Below are positions 7,826 through 16,239 of a stretch of 38,077 nt of DNA, one piece after another. Location of the stretch: contig CAJUEY010000027.1 in assembly GCA_910585825.1 (NCBI GenBank), forward strand, positions 1-38,077, given 5' to 3'. The DNA is from an uncultured Lachnospiraceae bacterium (lineage in GTDB: Bacteria; Bacillota; Clostridia; Lachnospirales; Lachnospiraceae). Numbering within the stretch: position 1 is the first letter of the stretch; every line of letters starts with the position of its first letter. The notes beneath the pieces are model-generated. The model saw nothing but the letters and a program-made list of their open reading frames with translations. It was not told where the DNA came from and made no database searches. The translations under genes were made by a program, and so were the position numbers.

Positions 7826-7859
7826 CATCTATAAATTGTTTCATTCCTGTTTATAGATG
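7826..7859 (+). promoter_or_regulatory. Inverted repeat in the leader of the zinc-ribbon gene
   Basis: CATCTATAAA (7826-7835) and TTTATAGATG (7850-7859) are perfect 10-bp arms around a 14-nt loop. It lies downstream of the promoter and 9 bp before the AAAGGAGGG ribosome site. It could be an operator or an mRNA structure; nothing shows which. Confidence 0.5.
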
Positions 7860-7881
7860 CAATTTACAAAGGAGGGTTTTT

Positions 7882-8430
7882 ATGTTTTGTTTGAAATGTG
7901 GAGAGGCAATTCCTGATGAGAGCAAAAGTTGTCCAAAATGTGGAGCTGATTTGACAGAAACAGCCAATGATGAGCAGTTTGTCGTATATGCTTCTCAAAA
8001 TACCGAAATGCCAAACGAACCAGCAACAACAAATGTCGCACGAAAAGGCTTATCCAAAAAACTAATTGCTGTTTTGGCGGCAGTTGTATGTGTTATAGGT
8101 ATTTTTGTGGCCGTAACGGAAACCGGAAAAGCAAATTTAAAAAAAGATCTTGTAAAAACATGGTATGCTTCTGGAGATTCCATTGTTAAAGTATTAGATA
8201 TTAGTGATGATGAGGCAGAATACCGGCTTGAAACAGGATACAGCTGGATGGATACTACTCTTGGAACTTATGAGTGGAAAGCAGTGGGCAAAAACAAAAT
8301 TGAAATGAAACGTTCGAGTGGGTCATCCGAAACTTATACGGTTGAATTGAACGATGATAAAGATGTATTGACAATATCCCCTGCAATAACCAGTCTGGAT
8401 TCCAGCGAGACCTGGTATGACATTGACTAA
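7882..8430 (+). CDS. Zinc-ribbon, single-pass membrane protein of unknown function
   Basis: A 182-aa protein with an N-terminal zinc ribbon (C3, C6, C17, C20), a short linker, one membrane helix at about 59-76 and a C-terminal domain of roughly 100 residues. That last domain looks beta-rich (WYASGD, YEWKAVGKNKIEMKR, YTVELNDD), similar in style to small lipocalin-like or DUF domains attached to zinc ribbons in Firmicutes. I do not recognise a named family. AAAGGAGGG precedes the ATG and a near-consensus promoter lies 90 bp upstream. It sits directly beyond the putative attR site, so it may be chromosomal flank or part of the former island. The aldolase follows 44 bp later. Confidence 0.75.
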   Translation: MFCLKCGEAIPDESKSCPKCGADLTETANDEQFVVYASQNTEMPNEPATTNVARKGLSKKLIAVLAAVVCVIGIFVAVTETGKANLKKDLVKTWYASGDSIVKVLDISDDEAEYRLETGYSWMDTTLGTYEWKAVGKNKIEMKRSSGSSETYTVELNDDKDVLTISPAITSLDSSETWYDID

Positions 8431-8474
8431 ATAATGCTGTGAAAATAACAATATCACAGAGAGGAGTAAAAGCA

Positions 8475-9449
8475 GTGAAAGAAATATCAAAATTAATGGA
8501 CTACCGCTCTGACGTGCGGGTAGTCGATGCAACGCTCAGAGACGGAGGATTGGTCAACGACTTTTATTTTACAGATGAATTTGTCAAAGACCTGTACCGG
8601 GCAAATGTAAAAGCCGGTGTAGATTACATGGAATTTGGTTACAAAGCATCCAAAGAAATGTTTGATGAAAACAAATTCGGAAAATGGAAATTCTGCAGTG
8701 ACGATGATATCCGCGCTATTGTAGGAGACAACGATACGGGTTTAAAGCTTGCAGTGATGGCGGATGTGGGAAGATGCGATTACAAAACCGATATTGTCAA
8801 CCAAAGTGAAAGTCCCATTGATTTGATCCGTGTAGCTACGTATTTGAATACCATACCTACGGCGGTGGATATGATTGAAGACGCAGCGAAAAAGGGCTAT
8901 GAAGTAAGCTGCAACATCATGGCAATCTCCAATGCCCAGGAGTCTGATCTGGCGGTTGCGCTGGATCTTTTGGGCAAATCTCCGGCAGATGTATTCTACA
9001 TTGTAGACAGTTACGGCTCACTGTATCCGGAACAGATTGCGCGAATTGCGGATGTTTATATGAATTTTGCTGCAAAATACGGCAAAAAAGTCGGCATTCA
9101 TGCCCACAACAATCAGCAACTTGCTTTCGCCAATACCATTGAAGCAGTTGGAGACGGCGTGGACTGGTTAGACGGAACGTATGCCGGCATGGGAAGAGGC
9201 GCGGGCAATTGCGCCATGGAACTTCTCATCGGATTTCTGCGGAATCCAAAATACAACATTGCTCCGGTATTCCGGTTTATCGAAAAGCATATTACAAAAC
9301 TAAAAGAAGATCATGTGGTATGGGGATATGACCTGCAGTATCTGATGACAGGACTTTTAAACCAACATCCCAGAACCGCCATTTCTTTTACCAAAGAAAA
9401 CAGACAGGATTATTTTGAATTTTATAAAGAATTGATAGAACAGGATTAA
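8475..9449 (+). CDS. HMGL-like aldolase-domain protein
   Basis: A 324-aa TIM-barrel enzyme of the HMG-CoA lyase / DRE-TIM metallolyase superfamily, related to the aldolase half of 4-hydroxy-2-oxovalerate aldolase. The metal-binding DATLRDGG motif is at residues 18-25 and the HAH metal site at 209-211 (IHAHNNQQ), followed by the glycine-rich GMGRGAGN. These imply a divalent-metal lyase or aldolase, but the substrate is unknown. I start it at the GTG at 8475, which has GAGAGGAG eight bases upstream; the in-frame GTG at 8439 adds twelve residues without a ribosome site. Only 5 bp separate it from the nucleoside phosphorylase, which suggests co-expression. Confidence 0.85.
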   Translation: MKEISKLMDYRSDVRVVDATLRDGGLVNDFYFTDEFVKDLYRANVKAGVDYMEFGYKASKEMFDENKFGKWKFCSDDDIRAIVGDNDTGLKLAVMADVGRCDYKTDIVNQSESPIDLIRVATYLNTIPTAVDMIEDAAKKGYEVSCNIMAISNAQESDLAVALDLLGKSPADVFYIVDSYGSLYPEQIARIADVYMNFAAKYGKKVGIHAHNNQQLAFANTIEAVGDGVDWLDGTYAGMGRGAGNCAMELLIGFLRNPKYNIAPVFRFIEKHITKLKEDHVVWGYDLQYLMTGLLNQHPRTAISFTKENRQDYFEFYKELIEQD

Positions 9450-9454
9450 TTTCT

Positions 9455-10765
9455 ATGAGAATGTATGATCTGATTGAAAAGAAAAAAACAGGAAAAGAAT
9501 TATCTACAGAAGAAATCCGTTTTATGGTTCTTCATTATACAAAAGGAGAAATACCGGATTATCAAATGTCTGCTATGACGATGGCGGTTTGTTTTCAGGG
9601 ATTAAGCGAAAGAGAAACGCTAGATCTCACCCTTGCCATGCGTGACAGCGGGGATTGTCTGGATTTATCCGGCATACACGGCGTCAAAGCAGACAAGCAC
9701 AGTACAGGCGGCGTAGGAGATAAAACATCTTTGGTCCTTGCCCCCATTATCGCTGCACTTGGAATTCCAATGGCCAAAATGTCGGGCAGAGGTTTGGGAC
9801 ATACCGGAGGAACCATTGACAAATTAGAATGTTTTCCCGGATTTACAACTGCATTAAGTGAAGAAACATTTATAGAAAATGTAAACCGCATCCAAATTGC
9901 CATTGCCGGACAGACGGCGAATCTGGCTCCCGCCGATAAAAAGCTCTATGCGTTGAGGGACGTCACCGCTACTGTAGATCAGTTGTCTTTGATTGCCAGC
10001 AGCATTATGAGTAAAAAATTGGCCTCCGGCAGTGATGTGATTGTTCTGGATGTGAAAACCGGTTCCGGGGCATTTATGAAAAAAGAAGAAGATGCGAAGA
10101 AATTGGCTCAGACCATGGTTTCTATCGGAACAATGGCCGGGAAAAAGATAGCGGCGGTTATCACAGATATGGATCAGCCCCTTGGAAATGCCGTAGGCAA
10201 TTCCTTAGAAGTCGTAGAGGCGATGGAATCCCTTTCCGGCAGGGGACCAAAGGATCTTATGGAAGTCGTATATGCGTTGGGAAGTAAGATTCTGATGCTC
10301 GCTGATGCAGCAGCCAGTGAAACAGAAGCAGTGGAGAAGATGAAAGCCTGTGTTGCAAACGGCAGCGCCAAACAGAAGATGGCAGAATTTGTAGAGGCTC
10401 AGGGCGGCGACGCATCTTATGTGTGGGATACGGAGCTTTTTCCCAAAGCCTCCCGGGAGATAGAAGTGCCTGCTTTACAGGAAGGATATGTGAATCAGAT
10501 TCAGGCAGAATCTGTGGGAGCTGCATGTATGATGCTGGGCGGAGGAAGAGAGACAAAAGACAGCGATATTGATCTGTCCGTAGGCATTTATTTGAATAAA
10601 AAAGTCGGTTCCTATGTAAAAAAGGGAGAACCCATTGCAATGGTTTATGCCAATGATTCTCAAAAAGGCGAAGATGCCGCAGCGCAGATTCAATCGGCTT
10701 ATGGAATCAGTGCAGAAAAGCCGGCGCCCTCTAAGATGATAAAAGCCGTTATCCAAGCGTTCTGA
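9455..10765 (+). CDS. pdp: Pyrimidine-nucleoside (thymidine) phosphorylase
   Basis: The enzyme splits uridine, thymidine or deoxyuridine with phosphate into the base and (deoxy)ribose-1-phosphate, for nucleoside salvage. The 436 aa fit the family (about 433). The phosphate-binding signature KADKHSTGGVGDKTS lies at about 81-95, followed by the conserved MSGRGLGHTGGTIDKLE segment, and the C-terminal domain is complete. Pdp and the narrower thymidine phosphorylase DeoA are close; the Firmicutes-type length favours Pdp. The ribosome site before ATG 9455 is poor (AGGAT), and an ATG at 9461 is also possible, so translation may be coupled to the aldolase gene 5 bp upstream. Confidence 0.92.
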   Translation: MRMYDLIEKKKTGKELSTEEIRFMVLHYTKGEIPDYQMSAMTMAVCFQGLSERETLDLTLAMRDSGDCLDLSGIHGVKADKHSTGGVGDKTSLVLAPIIAALGIPMAKMSGRGLGHTGGTIDKLECFPGFTTALSEETFIENVNRIQIAIAGQTANLAPADKKLYALRDVTATVDQLSLIASSIMSKKLASGSDVIVLDVKTGSGAFMKKEEDAKKLAQTMVSIGTMAGKKIAAVITDMDQPLGNAVGNSLEVVEAMESLSGRGPKDLMEVVYALGSKILMLADAAASETEAVEKMKACVANGSAKQKMAEFVEAQGGDASYVWDTELFPKASREIEVPALQEGYVNQIQAESVGAACMMLGGGRETKDSDIDLSVGIYLNKKVGSYVKKGEPIAMVYANDSQKGEDAAAQIQSAYGISAEKPAPSKMIKAVIQAF

Positions 10766-10766
10766 T

Positions 10767-10803
10767 GAATAATATAAATTCCTTTCACATATAGTAAACT
10801 ATA
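10767..10803 (+). promoter_or_regulatory. Possible sigma-E-type promoter and palindrome before yqfC
   Basis: GAATAATA (10767) and CATATAGT (10788-10795), 13 bp apart, roughly fit the mother-cell sigma-E pattern (consensus near GTCATATT and CATACAAT). A perfect palindrome TATAGT-AA-ACTATA occupies 10790-10803. The match is partial; support comes mainly from yqfC and yqfD being sigma-E genes in Bacillus. Confidence 0.3.
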
Positions 10804-10831
10804 CAATCATGAGACCACTCTGTAGGAGTGA

Positions 10832-11137
10832 ATGATATTGAAATGCCCGGAGGGTATGTGTAAAGTGAATTTGGGAAAAATAAAGGAAGGCCTTGTGGAA
10901 TCCTTAGAACTTCCAAAAGACCTGATGTATGGAGCTGTTTTGGTATCCATTACCGGACGGCAGGAAATGTTAATTGAAAATTACCGGGGAATTTTAGAAT
11001 ATACCAAAAACCATATCAGTCTGCAGACCAAAACCTGCAGGCTGGTTATCCATGGAAAGAATTTAAATATCAGTTATTATACCAATGAAGAAATGAAAAT
11101 TACCGGCCTGATCGACTCTATTATTTATGAAAATTAG
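10832..11137 (+). CDS. yqfC: Sporulation protein YqfC (YabP/YqfC family)
   Basis: A small protein of the YabP/YqfC family, made in the mother cell under sigma-E in Bacillus; its molecular role is unknown. The conserved core LIENYRGILEYTKNHISLQTKTC and the following GKNLNISYYTNEEMKITG are present (residues about 49-95). The start is uncertain: ATG 10832 has AGGAG only five bases upstream, TTG 10838 has better spacing, and ATG 10856 is nearer to the family's usual length. yqfD follows 9 bp later, which is the standard pairing. Its presence indicates sporulation ancestry. Confidence 0.88.
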   Translation: MILKCPEGMCKVNLGKIKEGLVESLELPKDLMYGAVLVSITGRQEMLIENYRGILEYTKNHISLQTKTCRLVIHGKNLNISYYTNEEMKITGLIDSIIYEN

Positions 11138-11146
11138 GAGGCTGTT

Positions 11147-12406
11147 TTGTTTCTTTCTTTCGTCAAATATTTTCGAGGTTTTTTACTGGTACGCCTAAGC
11201 GGTTACTCCCCAGAACGATTTTTAAATCTGTGCAGCAACCACAATATTTTGATATGGGATTTAACCAATCAAAGTGATTATTACGAATTTCATATCAGTA
11301 TTGCCGGATACCGGAAGCTGAAACCCCTGCTGAAAAAAACAAGAACAAAAATCATTATTTTAAAGCGGATTGGGTTTCCGTTTTTTTTGTACCGATACCG
11401 GAAACGAAAGCTGTTCTTTGCAGGCATTCTACTTTGCATCGGATTTTTAACTTATCTGACTACATATATCTGGCTGATTGATATCAATGGAAATTCTCTG
11501 ATTACCGATGATACGATACTGACATTTCTGGAAGAAGAAAAATCTTCTTTCGGAGCCAGAAAAAAAGAAATCGACTGTGCCAAATTAGAAGAAGCCCTTC
11601 GTACCAAATATGACAATATTATATGGGCCTCTGTCCGGTTAAACGGCACCAAGATGACCATAGATATTCAGGAAAATCTCATTACCAAAGAAGATTCCGC
11701 AGAAGAAACCGCAAAACCTGACGGCGCCTATGATCTCGTTGCAGAAAAAGAAGGGGTGGTTTCTTCCATTATCACAAGAAATGGGACGCCTATGGTAAAA
11801 GCAGGCAGTCAGGTTCAAAAAGGAGATCTTTTGGTGGCAAGCCAGCTGGAAATCTATAATGACAGCGGAGAGATTACAAACTATGTCTATGTGACGGCAG
11901 ATGCGGATATTCTGGCACAGACTACATATACGTATGAAGATTCCTTTCCTATGGAATACAACCGGAAAGTCAAAACAGGAGAGGGAAAGAGCGTTTATGC
12001 TTTGAATATTTTTTCCTATCAGTTAAAACTGCCTTCCACATTTCAGAAAGAGGAACCCTATCTGTCCTATACCGAGAGCAGGCAGCTTGCTCTGGCAAAA
12101 GACTATTATATTCCTGTGATTTTGGAAAAAACCACGTATTATGACTGTGATTATGAAAAAGTAACGTTGTCGAAAAAAGACGCGAAAAAAAAGGCAAAGG
12201 AAGATGTTGATCGTTTTTTGAAAAAATTAGAAGAAAAGGGTATTCAAATAACAGATAAAAATGTTATGATAGAGTTTACAGATCAAACGTGTCAGGTTCA
12301 TGCTGCAATTACGGCAATTGAACGGATCGGCAGATATGAACCGGCAGAAATCAAAAAAATATCTACAGAGGAAGGGCAAACGGAAGATGAGTCTGACGGA
12401 ACTTAG
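11147..12406 (+). CDS. yqfD: Sporulation protein YqfD
   Basis: A 419-aa membrane protein, somewhat longer than its Bacillus homologue, needed for efficient sporulation in that genus. The N-terminal region has the typical FLLVRLSGYSPERFLNLCSNHNI start. One membrane helix lies at about 88-112 (FFAGILLCIGFLTYLTTYIWL), followed by a POTRA-like stretch and a region with EKEGVVSSIITRNGTPMVKAG (residues about 200-220). I accept the TTG start at 11147 because AGGAGG lies seven bases upstream. It overlaps phoH by 20 bp, so the two are translationally close. The function remains biochemically undefined in the family. Confidence 0.9.
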   Translation: MFLSFVKYFRGFLLVRLSGYSPERFLNLCSNHNILIWDLTNQSDYYEFHISIAGYRKLKPLLKKTRTKIIILKRIGFPFFLYRYRKRKLFFAGILLCIGFLTYLTTYIWLIDINGNSLITDDTILTFLEEEKSSFGARKKEIDCAKLEEALRTKYDNIIWASVRLNGTKMTIDIQENLITKEDSAEETAKPDGAYDLVAEKEGVVSSIITRNGTPMVKAGSQVQKGDLLVASQLEIYNDSGEITNYVYVTADADILAQTTYTYEDSFPMEYNRKVKTGEGKSVYALNIFSYQLKLPSTFQKEEPYLSYTESRQLALAKDYYIPVILEKTTYYDCDYEKVTLSKKDAKKKAKEDVDRFLKKLEEKGIQITDKNVMIEFTDQTCQVHAAITAIERIGRYEPAEIKKISTEEGQTEDESDGT

Positions 12407-13379
12407 TTTGAACATTCCACAGGAACATATTGCAAATATATTTGGATTGTTTGATGCATATATGAAAAAAATCGAAAAAACATTTCATGTGACAGTGGTT
12501 GTCCGGGAAGATTCGGTAAAACTTTTGGGAAATAAAAGCGGAATCCAAAATGCGGCAAAGGTATTTGAACAGCTTTTGGCGCTTTCCGACAAAGGAAATA
12601 CCATTACGGAACAGAACGTCAATTATGCGATTTCTCTGGCCATGGAAGAAAAATCTGTCTCTATTGCAGAGATTGATCAAGACTGTATCTGTCATACCAT
12701 TCAGGGAAAGCCGGTTAGTCCAAAGACGCTGGGACAGAAGAATTATGTAGATGCAATCCGAAATAAAATGATTGTGTTTGGATACGGACCTGCCGGAACA
12801 GGCAAAACATACCTTGCCATTGCCATGGCTGTTACAGCTTTTAAAAACGAAGAAGTGGGAAGGATTATTTTAACCCGTCCTGCAATTGAAGCAGGAGAAA
12901 AACTGGGCTTTCTTCCCGGAGATCTGCAGAGCAAGATCGATCCTTACCTCCGGCCTTTATACGATGCTCTGTATCAGATTATGGGAGCAGAAAGCTTTCA
13001 GCGCAATAGCGAAAAAGGCCTGATTGAAGTGGCGCCTCTGGCTTATATGCGGGGACGCACTCTGGACAATGCATTTATTATTTTAGATGAAGCACAGAAT
13101 ACAACGCCTGCCCAGATGAAAATGTTTTTAACGCGAATCGGATTTGGCTCCAAAGTGGTAATTACAGGAGACGCCACACAAAAAGACCTGCCGCCGGGCG
13201 CAACCTCCGGTTTGGATGTCGCTCTTTCCGTGTTACAGAAAGTCGATGAAATCGGAAGGTGCCAGTTGAAAAGCAGCGACGTTGTACGTCATCCGCTGGT
13301 GCAAAAGATTGTAAAGGCCTATGAAGATTATGAATCAAGGCAGAATCGACAGAAAAAAAGACAGGCAGGTAGAAAGTAA
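12387..13379 (+). CDS. phoH: PhoH family P-loop ATPase
   Basis: A cytoplasmic ATPase of the PhoH/YbeZ family, thought to act on RNA with YbeY in ribosome quality control; the role here is inferred from the family and from the nearby ybeY. The 330 aa start with a KH-like nucleic-acid-binding region (about 1-85). Walker A GPAGTGKT is at 134-141 and Walker B with LDEAQNTTPAQMK lies in the last third. I place the start at ATG 12387 (GAGGAAGGG upstream); an in-frame ATG at 12300 lies deep inside yqfD. It ends in TAATG, overlapping the next gene by one base. Confidence 0.94.
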   Translation: MSLTELSLNIPQEHIANIFGLFDAYMKKIEKTFHVTVVVREDSVKLLGNKSGIQNAAKVFEQLLALSDKGNTITEQNVNYAISLAMEEKSVSIAEIDQDCICHTIQGKPVSPKTLGQKNYVDAIRNKMIVFGYGPAGTGKTYLAIAMAVTAFKNEEVGRIILTRPAIEAGEKLGFLPGDLQSKIDPYLRPLYDALYQIMGAESFQRNSEKGLIEVAPLAYMRGRTLDNAFIILDEAQNTTPAQMKMFLTRIGFGSKVVITGDATQKDLPPGATSGLDVALSVLQKVDEIGRCQLKSSDVVRHPLVQKIVKAYEDYESRQNRQKKRQAGRK

Positions 13380-14569
13380 TGGAGACAAAGATGCCCTGGA
13401 AACGCTTACGGCATTATCTGAGAATCGTATGTTTTACCGTTTTGTTATCTGTATTTTTTATTTACCAAAACGGTTTTATGTTAGATCGCATCCTGATCTA
13501 TTTCATTTTTGACGCATTATTTCTGGCGGTTTTACTGTATATGTTAGAAAACAGCCGCCTCCATTTCCAACTGGGCGGCAGTGCGTCGGATCATTATGAC
13601 AGACTTGCAAAATGCTGTGGGATCTTTTGCATCCTCACTGCAGGCTGCTATTTTCTTCCGGAATTTACATTTCCGGCAGCAGCAGCAGCGCTGTTTTTTG
13701 GAATTATCTCCAATCCGGAAATAGCCATGGGATTTGGGCTGTTTTTGTGCATAATCCTGGGTATCTCTCTGGGAGCGGATTTTTACGAACTGGCATCTTA
13801 CGGCATACTGATATTATTCGGTGCCCAGATGTCAAAAACCATGCAGGAAAAGAAATACCGGATCTGGGGGATTTTGCTGCTGTCTGCTTCTTCCGTATGC
13901 ATTCCGGCGCTGTTTTATTACCTGGCATATGAAAAGAGCCAAGCAAAGCTTCTGATCTGGAATGGAGGAATTACTCTTGGTGTGCTTGTGATTTTCTGTC
14001 TGATTTCGGAGAAGCTTTACGACAAAAAGATGCATGAAGAATGGGATTCTTATGAGACAATCGTCAGAGAAGATTATCCTCTCGTTACGCTCATTAAGAG
14101 TTATTCCAAAGCAGAATATGTACATGCCATAAAAGTAGCCACCATTGCCAAAAAATGCGCTGCAGAAATCGGCTGTAATGAAATGGCTGCGACGGCAGCC
14201 GGTTTTTATTACCGCCTTGGGATTTTAGAAGGAGAGCCTGTGATTGAAAACGGAATGCGTCTGGCGGCAGAAAACTGTTTTCCGCCCATGCTGATTCAAA
14301 TTCTTTCAGAATATAATGGAGAAGAAAGGTTGCCCTCTTCCAAAGAGTCTGCTATAGTACATATGGTAGATGCCTGCGTCAAACGGATTGAATTTTTGAA
14401 TTCCCAGAACCTTTCCTCTTCCTGGAATCAGGATATGATCATTTATCAGACATTAAACGAATTGTCTGCTACCGGAATTTATGACGAATCAGGGGTTAGT
14501 ATGAATCAGTTCTTAAAAATCCGGGAATTATTAGTACGTGAGGAGATGGGGTATGACAGTAATCATTGA
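13379..14569 (+). CDS. PgpH-like membrane protein with a degenerate HD domain
   Basis: The 396-aa protein sits exactly where Firmicutes carry the 7TM-HD phosphodiesterase PgpH/YqfF, between phoH and ybeY. It has six or seven hydrophobic helices between about 12 and 212 and a C-terminal domain that aligns with the PgpH HD domain. H249 (YVHAIKVATIAKKCAAEIG) and D331 (AIVHMVDACVKR) are kept, but the diagnostic HD dyad of AYYHDIGK is replaced by R279-L280 in GFYYRLGI, and the following HHG is now EYNG. The large extracellular 7TMR-HDED domain is missing. It is therefore unlikely to hydrolyse c-di-AMP and may be a sensor or scaffold. It overlaps phoH by one base and ybeY by 17. Confidence 0.75.
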   Translation: METKMPWKRLRHYLRIVCFTVLLSVFFIYQNGFMLDRILIYFIFDALFLAVLLYMLENSRLHFQLGGSASDHYDRLAKCCGIFCILTAGCYFLPEFTFPAAAAALFFGIISNPEIAMGFGLFLCIILGISLGADFYELASYGILILFGAQMSKTMQEKKYRIWGILLLSASSVCIPALFYYLAYEKSQAKLLIWNGGITLGVLVIFCLISEKLYDKKMHEEWDSYETIVREDYPLVTLIKSYSKAEYVHAIKVATIAKKCAAEIGCNEMAATAAGFYYRLGILEGEPVIENGMRLAAENCFPPMLIQILSEYNGEERLPSSKESAIVHMVDACVKRIEFLNSQNLSSSWNQDMIIYQTLNELSATGIYDESGVSMNQFLKIRELLVREEMGYDSNH

Positions 14570-15050
14570 AATAGAAACAGAAGCTCCCTTTGATTTTGAT
14601 TGTCAAAAGCTGGCAGAAGAAGTCATTGTCTTTTCCCTGTCCCATGAGAATTTTCCCTATGAGGCAGAAGTCAATCTGACTTTAACGGACAATGATGCGA
14701 TACAGGAGATCAACCGGGAATATCGGCAGATGGACAAGCCTACCGATGTCCTGTCTTTTCCCATGTTAAATTTGGAGACAGCAGGAGATTTTTCAAATAT
14801 AGAAGATGATGCCGAGGATAATTTTAATCCGGATACCGGGGAGGCGCTCCTTGGCGATATTATGATTTCCGTTCCCAAAGTGATAGAACAGGCGAAAGCA
14901 TACTGCCATACAGAGAAACGGGAATTTGCATTTTTAATCGTACATAGTGTTTTACATCTTCTGGGTTATGATCATATGACGCCGGAAGATGCAGCATTTA
15001 TGGAAAATAAACAAAAAAGCATCTTAAAGGAAATGAATATCTTAAGATAA
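14553..15050 (+). CDS. ybeY: Endoribonuclease YbeY, rRNA maturation factor
   Basis: YbeY is a zinc-dependent endoribonuclease involved in 16S rRNA 3'-end maturation and ribosome quality control. The 165 aa hold the metal site H131, H135 and H141 in HSVLHLLGYDH; the second residue is Ser where many homologues have Gly. The upstream DKPTDVLSFP block is typical. I start at ATG 14553, which has GAGGAGATGGGG just before it; an ATG at 14538 lies upstream without one. It overlaps the PgpH-like gene by 17 bp. The phoH-HD-ybeY order is a long-conserved Firmicutes arrangement. Confidence 0.94.
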   Translation: MTVIIEIETEAPFDFDCQKLAEEVIVFSLSHENFPYEAEVNLTLTDNDAIQEINREYRQMDKPTDVLSFPMLNLETAGDFSNIEDDAEDNFNPDTGEALLGDIMISVPKVIEQAKAYCHTEKREFAFLIVHSVLHLLGYDHMTPEDAAFMENKQKSILKEMNILR

Positions 15051-15081
15051 AAACATCCTTTAGGAAAACAGGAGGGTAATG

Positions 15082-16206
15082 ATGAAACACATGAAAAAAG
15101 CGATTCTCTTTGCAGCAGTCTGCTGTATGGCTTTTTCCGGATGCGGAAAATCAGACGACGATGCTGTAGAAGAGACAACAGAAAACACGGAAATTGTAGA
15201 ATCAGAGACAATCGAAGAACTTCCCATAGAGACGGAAGAAGAGGAAATCGCAATTGACGATCCCAATCGAAATCCTCTTACCGGAGAGGCTATGGATGAG
15301 ACCATTGCATCCCAGAGACCGGTTACTTGTATGATCGGAAATACCACAGATGCGATGCCTCAGTATGGTGTTGGCAATGCGGATATTATTGTAGAGGCGC
15401 CGGCAGAAGGCGGATTGACCAGATTGATGACTGTTTATCAGGATTATGCAGACCTGCCGACGATTATGTCTGTCAGAAGCTGTCGTCACTATTACGCTTA
15501 TCTGTCCAACGAATTCGAAGCAATTTATGTACACTATGGACAGGCAATCTATGCTACAGAAATGTTAAAGAACTTTGATGATTTGAATGGTCTTGACGGA
15601 GATCTTGCCAATGTGACATTCTTCCGCGACAGTTCCAGAAAATCGCCTCATAATGCGTACATCAACGGTGAAAGCATCATTGCCGGAATCAACAAGAGAG
15701 AATATCGTACCGAGCATGGATCTGCTTATAATAATACGTTCCGTTTTACCGCGGAAGATCAGCAGCTGGCATCCGGAGAGGCGGCAAAAGTTGTAGAGCC
15801 TGGCTATTCTGTAAATAAACCATGGTTTGTATACAACGAAAGCACCGGATTGTATGACAGATATCAGTATAAAGCAGCTCATATAGACGGCAAAACCGGT
15901 GAACAGCTGTCATTTAAAAATGTGATCATCCGCGTCTGCGATTATAAGGTAGAGCCGGACGGCAAATATCTGGATGTTAAAACGGCTTCCCTGGGCGGCC
16001 ATGGCAAATATATCTCCAACGGAAAAGCCATGGATATTACATGGGTGAAACCGGTAGAAGACGGCGTTTGTACTTATTATGATGCAGACGGCAATGAACT
16101 CGAATTAAATCCGGGCAAAACCTGTATCTGTATTACTTTAAATGACGCAGAAGATAAGATCGGCGTTTATGCAAGCGAAGAAGAGTTTCAGGCTTCCAGA
16201 AATTAA
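15082..16206 (+). CDS. DUF3048 lipoprotein (YerB-like)
   Basis: A probable lipoprotein with an N-terminal signal (KKAILFAAVCCMAFSGC), lipobox AFSG|C21, then an acidic Thr/Glu-rich linker (about 25-60). The DUF3048 N-terminal domain follows (NPLTGEAMDE, RPVTCMIGNT, QYGVGNADIIVE, SVRSCRHYYAYLSNEF and the SRKSPHNAY motif), and a C-terminal DUF3048 domain spans the last 120 residues. The function of YerB-type proteins is not established. GGAGGG lies five bases before ATG 15082; ATG 15079 is an equal alternative. It is 31 bp after ybeY and could be transcribed with that cluster. Confidence 0.88.
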   Translation: MKHMKKAILFAAVCCMAFSGCGKSDDDAVEETTENTEIVESETIEELPIETEEEEIAIDDPNRNPLTGEAMDETIASQRPVTCMIGNTTDAMPQYGVGNADIIVEAPAEGGLTRLMTVYQDYADLPTIMSVRSCRHYYAYLSNEFEAIYVHYGQAIYATEMLKNFDDLNGLDGDLANVTFFRDSSRKSPHNAYINGESIIAGINKREYRTEHGSAYNNTFRFTAEDQQLASGEAAKVVEPGYSVNKPWFVYNESTGLYDRYQYKAAHIDGKTGEQLSFKNVIIRVCDYKVEPDGKYLDVKTASLGGHGKYISNGKAMDITWVKPVEDGVCTYYDADGNELELNPGKTCICITLNDAEDKIGVYASEEEFQASRN

Positions 16207-16239
16207 TTTTTTATAAAATAAAATTGTTTAAATATTTTA

